64,000 bases of DNA from Sindora glabra (taxonomy: Eukaryota; Streptophyta; Magnoliopsida; Fabales; Fabaceae), in assembly GCA_020226215.1 (NCBI GenBank), contig CM035236.1, positions 52,079,057 through 52,143,056 of the forward strand. The letters run 5' to 3'. The notes under the pieces are model-generated. The model made no database searches. It was not told where the DNA came from and was given only the letters and a program-made list of their open reading frames with translations. The position numbers and the translations under genes were made by a program. The number at the start of each line of letters is the position of its first letter. Positions within the stretch are counted from its first letter, which is position 1. This document shows, in pieces, positions 36,890-48,557 of this stretch.

Positions 36890-38160
36890 GGATATTTGAT
36901 TATTGGTATTCAGTGGATAATAACTAACTAATACAAAGATTGGAAATCCGTGCTCTACTAGCATTTGTTGTAACATGATGGTCATGATGACATCAACATG
37001 ATGCTTATGATGACATTTGTGATCTCAACAGTGCGAGGCAAGCTTATTCCACTGATATCTTGATAGATTATTAGGATAGGTTATGCACATACTTCAATAC
37101 TGATAAGTAGAAGGTAAAGTTAAAATAAAATTAGTAACTTGCCATTTTTTACATTTGATTTGTTTATCTTCTATTCATAAATATTTTGATTTTAATATGC
37201 AGAGTTATTCAGAAGAAATTTGAACAATAGGACAAAAAAGGTGTATAATAATGGCCATGGATCAAAGTTTATTGTAATGGTGCAACATGATAAGATATTT
37301 TAACTTAATATTCTCGTATGGTGCTATTGTAAAAAAATCTTACTAATTGTTAATACCATGCTTTAAAATTGGTACAGAGAAATAAAGACACATGTGAATT
37401 GCAGTTGATGAAAGAGAATTTCTATATAAGCATCATGCATATCATATACGGGAGTGGGTGCATTTGGATGCTCAAACTGCTTATATAAGTAACTACTTTC
37501 TAATTCAATAATTTTAATTATCATAGAAAAACTTTTTCATCAAAATTTTATGCTTATTTTCAATAATCAAGGCCAAGATGTTAGAATTGGTCACCCATTA
37601 ATCTTCACAGTCAAGTGCTTCCTCCAATAGCTCCTTAATATGTTCACCAGATCTTAATGAGCCTACTATTGTTGATGAGGTTATGGACACTCATCAAGGG
37701 TATAGAAAAACAATTGGTTATGTGCTTGCTAGGATGGCACATGGTACCTTTAGCATTAGTTCATCCATTATAATATTTTCTTTGAGGTAGCAATAGGATG
37801 CAACATTTATAGAGAAGGTGTAGGCTTATATCACTAAGAGCTAGCAAGCCTTAGCTATAATAGAACAACATATTTGTTATCATAAGGAAGTGCAATTGTA
37901 GATCCATATTATCCTTAAGGCCATGCATACTATACAGTTCATGGGATTCTCTCTATCTTGTCCTATTATGCTTCTTCCTCTTCATATGAACAACCCTCAG
38001 TCGAGAGTACCATTCAAATTCATTTTTGAATCACCTTCTACTTTGCAACATCCCCTAACCCCTCAGCTATAGCAACTCTCACCCTTATCCTAACCATAGC
38101 CACACCTACATCCACCCCAGCCCTCACATCTACCTTCAGACGATGGTAAGTATGATGATG
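36890..38160 (+). pseudogene. second CACTA ORF (TnpA/Transposase_24-like), tentative
   Basis: Downstream of TNP2 are plus-strand fragments that fit the accessory protein of En/Spm elements: a segment around 37210-37280 reading NNGHGSKFIV after a basic stretch, a segment around 37380-37430 (NKDTCELQLMKE, where the family has a conserved k.tGelp.f.e-like stretch), and a segment around 37640-37750 reading IVDEVMDTHQGYRKTIGYVL. A proline-rich block follows near 38040-38130. Frames are broken by stops. In this family the accessory protein binds subterminal repeats and aids transposition. The match is by pattern and position only. Confidence 0.45.
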
Positions 38161-38333
38161 ACGACAACAAAGATTATTATTTTATGTATCTATTGTATGT
38201 ATATATATCATGCATTTATTTTTTGATACTTTATAATATGTATGAATGTGGATTATCTGTTTTATTATATATGATTCAACATCAATTTATATTTCATTTA
38301 TTTTTGCAATTACTTATGTTAAATAATTATTAA

Positions 38334-38373
38334 CATATATATATATATATCTAAATATTATGTTTTTATTTTA

Positions 38374-38404
<31 letters not shown>
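38334..38404. repeat. paired (TA)n microsatellites
   Basis: Two TA runs (about 38334-38350 and 38376-38404), each followed by CTAAAT, apparently a local duplication. Confidence 0.8.
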
Positions 38405-38406
<2 letters not shown>

Positions 38407-38519
38407 AAATGTTTTAATTAGATTTAAATTCTTTTCCATTGATTATCACTCTTTAAATTATGAACACAAATGTTGAAAAATTTTAAAAATTAGAGAACTT
38501 TCTTTTTAAAAAAAATTCA

Positions 38520-38815
38520 AGCCAATACAAATGACTCTAGCCTATACAAATAACAAATGTTATTTGTATAAGTTAGACCTATATAGATGGCAAATGTCAT
38601 TTGTGTATGTTGGAACTATACATACAATAAGTGTCGTTCGTATAGGTCCAACCTATATAGATAACATAGAAAATGTTATCTGTGTAGGGTGCAACAAGCA
38701 TAATTTTATACAAACGATCTAATACAGATAACAATATCATTTATAACACATATAAAAATAATAAATGGGGTTTATATAGATGACTTTTATCATTTATATA
38801 GCTTTTTTTGTAGTG
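38520..38815 (-). repeat. CACTA right terminus with subterminal repeats
   Basis: Several hairpin-like motifs of the form CCTATATAGATNNCAAATG and CATTTGTGTAGGTT alternate (for example at 38520-38560, 38576-38612, 38625-38660 and 38656-38695), ending in the CACTA terminus. They match the motifs at the left end in inverted orientation. Confidence 0.8.
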
Positions 38816-38818
38816 GCT

Positions 38819-40086
38819 TCTTAAATTTTATAATAAGTTAGGTCAGATCAAAATTTTGACTTATACAAGTTACAAGTTAAGTTTAAACTAACATATTTTG
38901 AAACATGCTTAGCTTATTCACACTAAAGTATAGCCTAACTTAATTTGTTAATATCCGAAATTAAAGTTTGCTTTTTTTTTTGGGACATCATCCTTTTGAT
39001 ATCTTAGTGCCCAAAAATATTTGTCCATTATAAATCATAAAGTCTCAAAATTGGTGTAAAACATCTATATATTGAAGATTTAGTGACTTTGAATCTAAAA
39101 AAAATTAAAACTTTGAGAAGTTCTTATAGATTATCTTCTATTTCTAATTAGGTTTGTACTTTTATAACAAAAAGGGAGGAATTGAGTAAAAAAGAAAATT
39201 CAATTTGTTAGTTTTAATAGTCCCATGGGTTACAAGTAATGTTTCTATCTAGTTCTTGAACCAATTGGATAATGAAAGGGGCTTTTCTTATGATTAGTGA
39301 AGCATGAGGTGTGTGTAAATTTTCATTATGTAAGGATATATGCACATCATTTGGAAATTTCCTTGTATTTTCACTTTAAAAATTGAGTAAAGTATAATTG
39401 TAACACCTACTTAATTGAAAAAAATAGTTTGCTTCATTTTCTTTTTGTCTTTTATTTTTTAAGAAAAATAGAAATTATTCCTTTAATTTTGAGATAATTT
39501 TGCTTAAAATTCATAACTATTAATTTTTGCAATCATTCAAATATATTCATAATTAATAAATTACCCTCATATAGGATTTTTTTCAATATCTCTTGGAAGA
39601 ATTTATGCATCATAAAATATCAACACGGAGATAAAAATCCAAAGATTGTAGTCTTGTACTTTCATGCTCACATCTAACATGAGAACCATGCTACAATGAT
39701 CAAGATACATTCAAAACAAGAAAATATTGAAGGAATAATACATAAATTAAATTGCAACCAAATTTGGCCAAAAAGGCCTTCACATTGTACTTGATATTTG
39801 CACAAAATTTTGTGTCAAATCAAACATGTTTGCTCTCTCAAATTGCACATAAAATAAATGTTAGGTACAATTTGCCAACTTTTTAATAAACTTGCAAAAT
39901 GATTGCAAAACTTATTATTTGTGATTGTTTCCCTACTCAAATTGCACATAAAATGGATGTTAGATACAATGTACCATTTTTTAATAAACTCACAAAATTG
40001 CAAAAAATTATTAGTTGTGATTGTAAAATATAGTTACAACAAAATTTAAGAAAATAATTTTCATTTTACTTTTTCCATATAAATTA
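38819..40086. other. intergenic DNA between CACTA and LARD elements
   Basis: AT-rich DNA. It contains a two-copy tandem duplication of about 99 bp at about 39834-40022 (the block CTCAAATTGCACATAAAAT occurs at 39836 and 39935). Otherwise nothing is recognised. Confidence 0.5.
39834..40022. repeat. 99-bp tandem duplication
   Basis: Two units beginning at 39836 and 39935, sharing AATTGCACATAAAAT, GATGTTAG and TTTTTAATAAACT. The small ORF on the minus strand (39815-40003) only translates this repeat. Confidence 0.75.
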
Positions 40087-40600
40087 TTAATAGATACTAA
40101 AATATCTAAGCAAACCACAACCAGTAGATCTTGCTCGATGTGTGGGTCGACAAGTGCAATCTCAATTCTTATGTCCATTCAATCTAATCAAAACTAATTC
40201 ATATGTTTATCATCCAACTTAAAATATTCTTAATATTCGCTATTGGTCTCATAAAGAGCTCATAATGGCCACAAAGACTCATTATGCTTTATTAAAGCTT
40301 ATAACTTATTATTATATCATATTATAATTAGTGCCTAACTATCTGTAATCAGCAATTATGAAGGCTTATCTGCATAACTGACACTCATTTAAGTTCATAA
40401 ACAATTAAGATATACTCGTCTAAGACAATCTAATTACACTTGATTATTGCTCTACTTAAAAAAAGACAAGTACTAACTTAAATATTAAAGTGTATATGAT
40501 AGGATTTCTTGTTGTACACCTTAACTACCTATTTGTTACAAGTACTTTGATCAATCAATTATCTTCTCTAGCTAAACTAACAAATTCAGGAGTCGTCACT
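40087..40600 (+). repeat. LARD 5' LTR
   Basis: Matches 45960-46546 in order: ATTAGTCTTATAA or ATTGGTCTCATAA, ATGGCCA, TTATATCA.ATTATGA, TGCCTAA.TA, ATGAAGG.TT, CTAGGACAAT or CTAAGACAAT, TTGATTATT, ACCAACAAATTGGGGAG or TAACAAATTCAGGAG. There are many substitutions, so the insertion is old. Confidence 0.75.
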
Positions 40601-40622
40601 TGATACCATCTATAGGACTACT
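40601..40622 (+). other. primer-binding site of the LARD element
   Basis: CTTGATACCATCTATAGGAC directly follows the 5' LTR. It resembles a mutated TGGCGCCGTCTGTGGGA, a site seen in several plant Ty3/gypsy elements. Identification is by resemblance only. Confidence 0.5.
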
Positions 40623-42313
40623 CGACCACGATTTTCATCTAAAAAAACAACCTTCTCTCTTCTGGCCATTGTAGCATGAAAACCTCTTTTTCCTCCTACG
40701 GCCACCGTTACTTGGTAGGAGAGAAGAGTATTGCACCACGGATTCTTCGCAAGGAATGATGACCAATTTTCCTAGATCAAATTTAGTGTAGCATCATACC
40801 TTCACGCTAGAGATAAAATGGATACAACACCAACGTTAACTTCAATGAGAAAGTTCTCGGAGAAGTTCAAAAGAGCATCGTCGATCAATCCATAATGACG
40901 AAAGAGTGCTATTGGGGATTGCTCACATCAGAAGTTAAAAAACCCCAATCCATCGAGATCCTCTAGGACCTTTAAAGAGTTTCTAAACTCTTTATTTGCA
41001 TATGAATCACAGAGAAGGATATGTAATGTTTAAATGATCCCATCTTAACCACGCATCTGAATTATTTCACTGCGGAACGACATTCAACGCTTGCGTGTCA
41101 ACGACGCCCTTACTCTATTCAATGTCATCAAAGACTGGGCCACCATCGCTGACAGAAGAATGGAAATGAACAATGGCTTCCAAAAGCCAAATTTCCTTTT
41201 TGATTTATTGGGTCGTAGAAAATACTGATGAGCATAGTTTCCAATCTCTCCGGGATGGAGCAGGAGGTTCCCAACCTTCACAACATCTCATAAATTTTAT
41301 CAATTTTCTCCACCAAAAATAGTGAGAACTGGATGCAATGACACAGGCTTATAGACCGAGTAAGCAATGATTTTTATTCAGCTAAGGGAGTCATACGGTG
41401 AAAATGGAAAGCATAGATAAGCATCTGTTTTGCATTCCCAACTACCTCGAAGGTATGATTCACTAAAACTTAAATTCAATCATCATACAGCTGAAATACA
41501 ATTAAATTCTAAATTGGCTACTACATTCCCATGGATATTGACTTTGTGGGCACGGATATTATTGGCTTTGTGATGCTGCTAAGTATCGAGCATGATTTAA
41601 TTTTTCCGTCAGAGATGCTTTACAATTGTTGCACAGGCAAGGTGTTTGTTAAAATGCTTGCTGCATGCCAATTGCATTTGATCATCTCTGCATGCTAAAT
41701 GTTTGACAAAATGCCTATGTGATTGCAGCATTAATATTTTCATACATTGCTCCGTCACAACATCATGGTTCCTCAAGGAAAATATTTGGAAGGAATGCTT
41801 TTTATAAACTTTAGTCATGCACCCGTAAAAAATCGTTGACTAGTATCACAACATAAAAAGGAATTTTTACTAAAATGTTTAGCTAAACTATTAAATATAG
41901 TACTGGCCATTTGCATTTCACTCAAGTAAAAATAGCCCCATAGTTTAAAAAGGTTATTCCACATAAAACGAAGGCCTGGCCTCCCACAATTGAATTCAGC
42001 CATATGCATATGGCCATCACGTTGTCATGTCTTCAATAAAGATGTCATGCTAATTTGAGCACCAACGGGACACTGGCACACTTGCCTTATTATTAAACAT
42101 CACAACAAGGTTATATCAAACGATACTAAAATAAAGAACACCAAGAAAATTCATGAGACAAAACTCACATATACGTGCTTTTGATCTTTAGAACATTCTG
42201 GTTTGTTAGCTATAGTAAGCCACTTAATATATGAAGTGATGACATCACTACATAAATTGTTTATAGGGTCCATTCCGTCTCCATTGTGACGTTACCACAA
42301 ATATTGTGATATT

Positions 42314-42395
<82 letters not shown>

Positions 42396-45300
42396 GTATA
42401 TATACCCTGCTCTTGATATTTACTGTGATATAATGGCTTCAAAGCCACAAGCCTATGCTTAGCGGGCTGCACATGATGATGGTCCACGATCATATATAAT
42501 CGGCTAATGCTTAAGCGACTGCATGGTCATTTTTCATTTACATTGTTTACATGTCAACTCTTTACATTCCATTTTATTGAGCAGGAATAAAAACTTAAAA
42601 GAAAACTCTAGCTATCTCAACTTAACTTCTCACATATACATTATCATCTCTAGAAGGGGAGTAAGAAACTTTTAGAACCTTCACAATATATACATAATCA
42701 AACATGCTTCATGAAATAACTTATACTATGACTATTGAATGTGATTACATATTCAAATACTAACTCATAGTCATTCTTTTTTGTACAAGGGATCAAATAT
42801 ATGCAAAACCCATCACTCATTAGAGAAGCACTTTCTACAAGAAAATAGAGAAAATGACAAAGCTTTAAAAAAAAAATCAGTAATCACCACATGAGCCAAT
42901 TGGCTTAAAAAGATTAGAAGATCAACTCCCTGACTTGTAAGAAAGAAATTAATGATTCTTCTAGTTTGATACATAATACTTCACAAAAAGTTAATAAGGA
43001 AGGACAAAAAGCTCACACAACAAGTAACATCTTTCACTCTATGGTACATTCTAATTTGTGATCTTTTGAATAATTATTAACTTAAACTTCAAAGTTTGTA
43101 GTTTTTATGACACTACCTTAAAGATAGAGCAATGCTTGACGATATAAAGCCTGGTGTGAGCTACATGCCTCCAGCACCTTAAAGCCCTATGAGCTACATT
43201 CCTTCGGAATCAAAATTATAGACCAATTAAGCAATGAACTTTTGAACCCAAATACTAGCATTGCCTTAAATGCCAAATTTAAAGGAAGAAAAAATAATAT
43301 AAAAAGTTAATCAAAGAAACCAAGCAAAGTCTAACCATGGCCCACTCGACTTACCTCTAAGAGAAAAGTCCAAACAACCTTGAGATCAATATAATCTACA
43401 AAGGACTAAATGACTGTGAGAAGTTAAGAAAGTTTGATTGACCTTAAAAGGACTTTGGAAGCCAATTTTTGAGGAAAAAATCTAACAACCACTAAAAATA
43501 TAATTAAAATCCATATTATAAGAAAGAAGGTCTAAACAACCATAAAAAATGCTCAATAGAAGTCACGATAAAAGAAATGGCTAATAACTTGCATAAACAC
43601 GCAAAAGTTTGGTATCTAGAACCTCAATTTTTTGCTTCAACCTAATCTCCTTAACCTTCTTGATTGGTTTGTGTACACTACTTGCTCTATAAAGCCTCCT
43701 AATTCTATCTTAGTTTGATCAACTAATTTAAGAGACTTGGCCTCCAAGCTTTTTCTGGTGTTCTCTAAGATTTCTTTTAGCATGGCATGACTCTTGATCA
43801 ACCGAACCAAGACAAAATAATTTTTAAAAGGATGCTTGAAGCTTGACTAAACTTAACCATAATAAACTATAATGCTTGACCTTTGCCATCCTTGAGTTAA
43901 TATTGTAAACTCTTTTGCCGATCTACATTGGTAACTAGCTAACCCCCCTTTAGATAGTCACATCTTCACTCCAATACATAGGCTTCAAGGAAGGTTGATT
44001 CTAGAGGAAGGCTCCATAAACATCTTAAAGCATGGGACATTAATTGTACTTAATTAGCTTTCATGTTTTCAATGAGATTGAAACCTCATTTTCATTTTCC
44101 TTTGGCATAAATTTTAATCTCTTCAAAATAAGAACTTCAACCATAATTTGATTTAAATCCTTTAAGAAATGAAAGAAGATTTGATTAGATTAATCTTGGA
44201 AGGAGTAATCTTTTTTACTATTGCATTCATCTACCATAGGCCTTCCATCTTCCTTCCAAACGAGAAGCTAAATCCATTCCCCATCATTCTAAAATCGATT
44301 GACCATTATCATAGTGAGTTAGAGAATAAAAATAGCATTAAACAAACACTATTGAAAGGATTAAAGAGGAAGATGAAAAGGTAGAAAAATCAAAGGAATT
44401 TGTATTAAAAGGAACCACAAATACTCGTGAAAAGCAATGGATCATCAAAATGGCACACCTTCAATGGAAGTAAAGTTTGAAAATCATGGAAAACAAAACT
44501 ACATAACAAATACAAAGGCAACTTAAAAATAAAAAAAATATAGAAAAACATTCAATACATACATTAATATGGCATGACATACCTAAATGATACTAAAGTA
44601 AGGACCTAAGAAAATCGAAAAAGCTCAAAAAACTCAAAGGCAAATGCATTACTAAGAAACTCAAAGGTTAAGGATGAAGAATATAAGTATATGAATTTTA
44701 TTAATGGTCACAATAAAATGACTATGAGGAGGATTATGAATACTTTTCTCTTATCTAATAGCTAGGAAAAAAGCATAACATTAATGATCTTAGTAATAAG
44801 TCACATCAATTGAACTTAAGGTTCTGTGCTAATACAAACATATGACATGCTCAAATCTTCAAAATGACCTTTAAAGTGATAAATTCCAAAACTTCCAATC
44901 GACAAAAAGGAGTGATACTTTTTCTTCAATATTCAAGGTTTCCTTCTAAACAAGAGGTGTGGACCACTCCATTAGTATAAGAAAAATGATTAGTCATCAC
45001 AATAGTTATAGGAAAAGCAAAAAATGTAACAAACCTATGCTAGAAGCCAAGAAGGTTGAAAAGTTTAAGCATTCTAAGATTGAAAGAAGCACAAAAATGT
45101 GAGACAAGCAAAAGGAAGCAAAACCTTCAAGAAAAAAGCCAAAAAATCAAAGATAAGGAGGATGTCATATGGATGTCTGAATGAATAAAAACTCAAGACT
45201 AATAAAAATCAAGCTCAAATGAAGTCAGCATTAATGATGAAGTCAGCATTAATGAATGGTAAGACTCAAGATGCAAATTTTGTTATTACAATCAATGCCT

Positions 45301-45935
45301 ATAAGGCCTTTACACATGGCTACAATTTGGAAATGCATACATTTTTTGGAAATAAGCGTGGTTGCAAATATTAATCATCCACTCACAATCTAATTGCCAA
45401 TCTATATCTTTATAATTGCTTATCTAATAATGAACATAGACAACATTCATCCACAACTTAAAAGTGTTAGATATTATCTTAACACATAAGTCCTTTATCC
45501 TAAGCGATATATCTATATAGTTACTTTGGGCAAGGACAAACAGAAGACTCAAAAGAATGAGCCATGAGTTTAAAATCAAGTCCAAATGACTTTTTGATCA
45601 TTAGCAAGCCAAGATTTCAAGATTTAGCTTTGAACAAAATCTTTATCATTAGTGAGTTAAGATTTCAAGTTTTTGCTTGAATGACATCTTTACCACCACT
45701 GAGCAAAAAGCGCAAGTCTTAACTCGAGCAACCTCCTTAATAGGTAATATTAGCTTAAGCAATTATCTCAACATTAAGTCATAGTCACATAAGTCTTAAA
45801 CATGAGGTGCTTAAAGCTTGAATTATTAGAATTCTTGTAAGTCAATCAATTCAAGTATTCACTAACTTATAACTCCATTCGACATTCTCTTAGCTTTTTG
45901 TCTCAAACAATATCAATTGTTCTCATTGTAACACC
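40623..45935. other. LARD interior
   Basis: No pol domains are visible on either strand. At about 41066-41215 (+) one frame reads SLRNDIQRLRVNDALTLF, then KDWATIADRRMEMNNGFQKP, which looks like real coding sequence and may be a gag leftover. At about 41600-41830 are irregular repeats of AAAATGCTTG/TTGCTGCATGC-like words. A long TA microsatellite lies at 42319-42394. The remainder (42600-45900) is stop-rich. Confidence 0.5.
42319..42394. repeat. (TA)n microsatellite
   Basis: A 76-bp pure TA run, followed after CG by another short run to 42404. The minus-strand open frame across it consists of Tyr-Ile repeats and is an artefact. Confidence 0.95.
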
Positions 45936-45959
45936 CCCTCTCAAAGTGAGGGAGGGTAA
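45936..45959 (+). other. polypurine tract of the LARD element
   Basis: AAAGTGAGGGAGGGTAAG abuts the TGATAAATAG start of the 3' LTR. Confidence 0.6.
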
Positions 45960-46546
45960 GTGATAAATAGCAAAATGTTTCATTGAACCATGATCAATTG
46001 ATCCTACCTAATAATTTTGGTTATTACGTTCATTTCGCTTATCAAAGCTGACTTGTAAATTTATAATCTAGCTTAAGCAATGTTTGATTTCGCCATTAGT
46101 CTTATAAAAAAAAAAAACTCAATGGCCATTAAGTCTAAATCATGCCTTATTAGGGCTCATAAGTCATCATTATATCACATTATGACTTATGCCTAATTAC
46201 CCACAATCAACAACTATGAAGGTTTGTCATCTAATATAACTCATGCCCACTTGAACCTATAAACAACTAAGGTGCGCTCATCTAGGATAATATAATTACT
46301 CTTGATTATTACTTTACCAAGACAAGTATGCCCATTTGAACCTATAAATAGCTAAGGTATGCTCATCTAGGACAATTTAATTACTCTTGATTTTTATTTT
46401 ATCAAGACAAGTTCTAACGTAAATATTGGAACATGTATGGTGGTGCATCCTGTCATGTACCCCTAACCACATGTTTGTTACCATATTCACATATTTTGGG
46501 CAATTAACTATCTTCCTCAACCAACCAACAAATTGGGGAGATCTTA
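45960..46546 (+). repeat. LARD 3' LTR
   Basis: Right-hand LTR. Besides matching the 5' LTR, it contains an internal tandem duplication (about 46225-46400) of a roughly 87-bp block including TTGAACCTATAAA.A.CTAAGG and TGCTCATCTAGGA, which explains why it is longer than its partner. Confidence 0.7.
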
Positions 46547-47229
46547 ATCATAAACTCATATTTACCATGTATATTAGCTATTAGTTTTTTTTCTAATAAA
46601 TTTACAAAAAAGAATTGTTTATGATATCATTAGATTAACCATTGTTTAATTGATTAGACAAATTGAACCATAATTGATGACTATTTGGATTTTTTGTTTG
46701 CTTCAAATTTTAAAACACATTTAAAAAAAAAGCAAGAAATATGTAAAGGAAATAAGTAGGAGGAAAGGGAAATATTTATTCATATATTTTGACCACAAAT
46801 AATAAAGAAATATATCACATATTAATATCTATATATCTATGTACTTTATACTATATGTTTGTTAATAAAGTTCCCCCTTCCCTAAGAAGGCAATAATAGT
46901 TAATATAGGATAAAATTTTCATATTCAAGTACTTTATCTAGGTATGGATGCCCAAAAAATCAACAAATGATATTTTGACATTTGGACAAAATAGTTGAAC
47001 CATCATTAATTTACTTAAATAAATACAAAAAGTTATATATACTTGTCTCCATGCACATCTTAATTTCAAACTTGCTACTAATTCAAATAAAATAAAAATC
47101 TTTCATGAGTTTATTTGTTTAGGTATGTATTGAAAATACTTACATTGATATAGATGCAGGATTCCTAAACTTTATGTCCATATGTGGAGGTTAGTAACCT
47201 TTACTTTTTTATTTAATTGAAAAAATCAT

Positions 47230-47289
<60 letters not shown>

Positions 47290-48557
47290 GGATATTATAG
47301 TTAATTTATCATCAATACTAACCACTTCCATTAATGAATGAATTTAAATTAACTTTGTTCATTCTCTTTCATCTCCACAATAAAAAATTATTAAAATTCT
47401 TTTACTACTCTTAAAATGTTTTAATTGATATATTTTTTCTCATTCATTGATAGTATAAAATATTTTACACTAATAATGGATCAAATTTAAACTATATACA
47501 TATGTATATTCATTAATTTTGTTAAAAAAATTATATTTCAATAACTTTACTTACAAATTATAGTTTTTATATATAAATAAAAATACTAAAAAAATACAAT
47601 TTAGATTGTAAAATTATAATTTTTTATATATTTATTATCACAAAACTTATACACATTTATAATTTTTATAAAAAAAATTATATAAAAATTATAATGTGTA
47701 TGACTTTTATTAAAAAAAAAAAAAAGAATGAACATTTTCGAGCCCGTTACTAGTTATGTTTTGATTCATCAATCCACAAGTATATTAGAATTTTAAGATG
47801 ATTCACTCGAAATTTCTAGTTTTAGACATTTTATTATAGAGTTGTAAATTTACGATCAATATTAATTGATCAAAATCGATTTAGCCAATTTTGGAATAAT
47901 TCAGGTAAGAGATTTTCGTTTTCTTTTGAATTGTTGATGAAGTAACATGGCAGTATTGTTTAACAAGAATATGACTCTCAGGATTTTAATTTATTTGAAT
48001 TAGTAACAAGCCCGTAATTAAGATTAAGATTCATGAGGAGGTAAGTTAGTAAATTTCCCTACATACATTTAAATATATTAATGATGACTCAACCAATTTA
48101 TCTACCACATCAAAATCTTTGTTGGTGGACTTTTCTAGACATCCATGCCCTGCTAAGTCGTGTGGGCGTGGAAGTCTTATCCATTGACCTACTGAAGAAA
48201 CTAAAATGCATTATTCATATCAAAAAAATAAATAAATCCCTCAAAGGCGCAGAAGCGTTGTGGGAAATTTTATTTTTGGAAACAAGAGGCCCAAAGGCCA
48301 GAATTCTGGCAATTTGGAATGCCATCAATTGGGTGCTGCCAATGGGCATAAAAATGCTGCTATCAAGTTGTTGAGACCTCACAATTCAGTGTGTAACATT
48401 ATGCCTTTAAGTTGTAATCTATAGAGACTAGGCACTATGGCTGTCATGCCACTCAGTTCAGCAGTAATAAAAAATGCAATTAACAGTTATGGTAAACCAC
48501 ACCTCAAGGATGGCCAGCAACTAGCAAATATTATGACCACCCCATGATAAAGAAAGT
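46547..48557. other. intergenic DNA and 3' flank of the bL28 gene
   Basis: AT-rich with a TAA/ATA trinucleotide microsatellite (47232-47288). An open frame at 48081-48374 (+) matches nothing I recognise. The right-hand part must contain the 3' UTR of the minus-strand bL28 gene. Confidence 0.45.
47232..47288. repeat. (TAA)n microsatellite
   Basis: Pure trinucleotide run of 57 bp. Confidence 0.95.

Larger units (their letters stand above)
23673..38815 (+). mobile_element. CACTA (En/Spm) transposon, 15.1 kb
   Basis: The left end reads CACTACAACAAA (23673) and the right end TTTTTTGTAGTG (to 38815), that is, inverted CACTA termini. The 3 bp outside each end are identical (GCT at 23670-23672 and 38816-38818), matching the 3-bp target duplication of this superfamily. 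The interior carries a TNP2-type transposase and a second ORF on the plus strand, and subterminal repeats near both ends. Later insertions inside it are a fold-back MITE (24688-25228) and a solo LTR (30909-33372). Stops in TNP2 show the element is now defective. Confidence 0.92.
40087..46546 (+). mobile_element. non-autonomous LTR retrotransposon (LARD-like)
   Basis: Two related repeats of about 0.5 kb (40087-40600 and 45960-46546) in direct orientation flank 5.36 kb of largely non-coding DNA. A primer-binding-site-like sequence follows the left copy and a purine-rich tract precedes the right copy. No gag, protease, reverse transcriptase, RNase H or integrase is recognised, so it would depend on another element's proteins. 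The primer-site resemblance suggests Ty3/gypsy, Tat-type, ancestry. Confidence 0.7.

Noticed and set aside
42248..42493. 81-aa ORF with Tyr-Ile repeats
   Set aside because: Direct translation of the TA microsatellite.
47232..47288. Trinucleotide run as a coding repeat
   Set aside because: It is a pure TAA run with stops in one frame per strand and no surrounding open frame.
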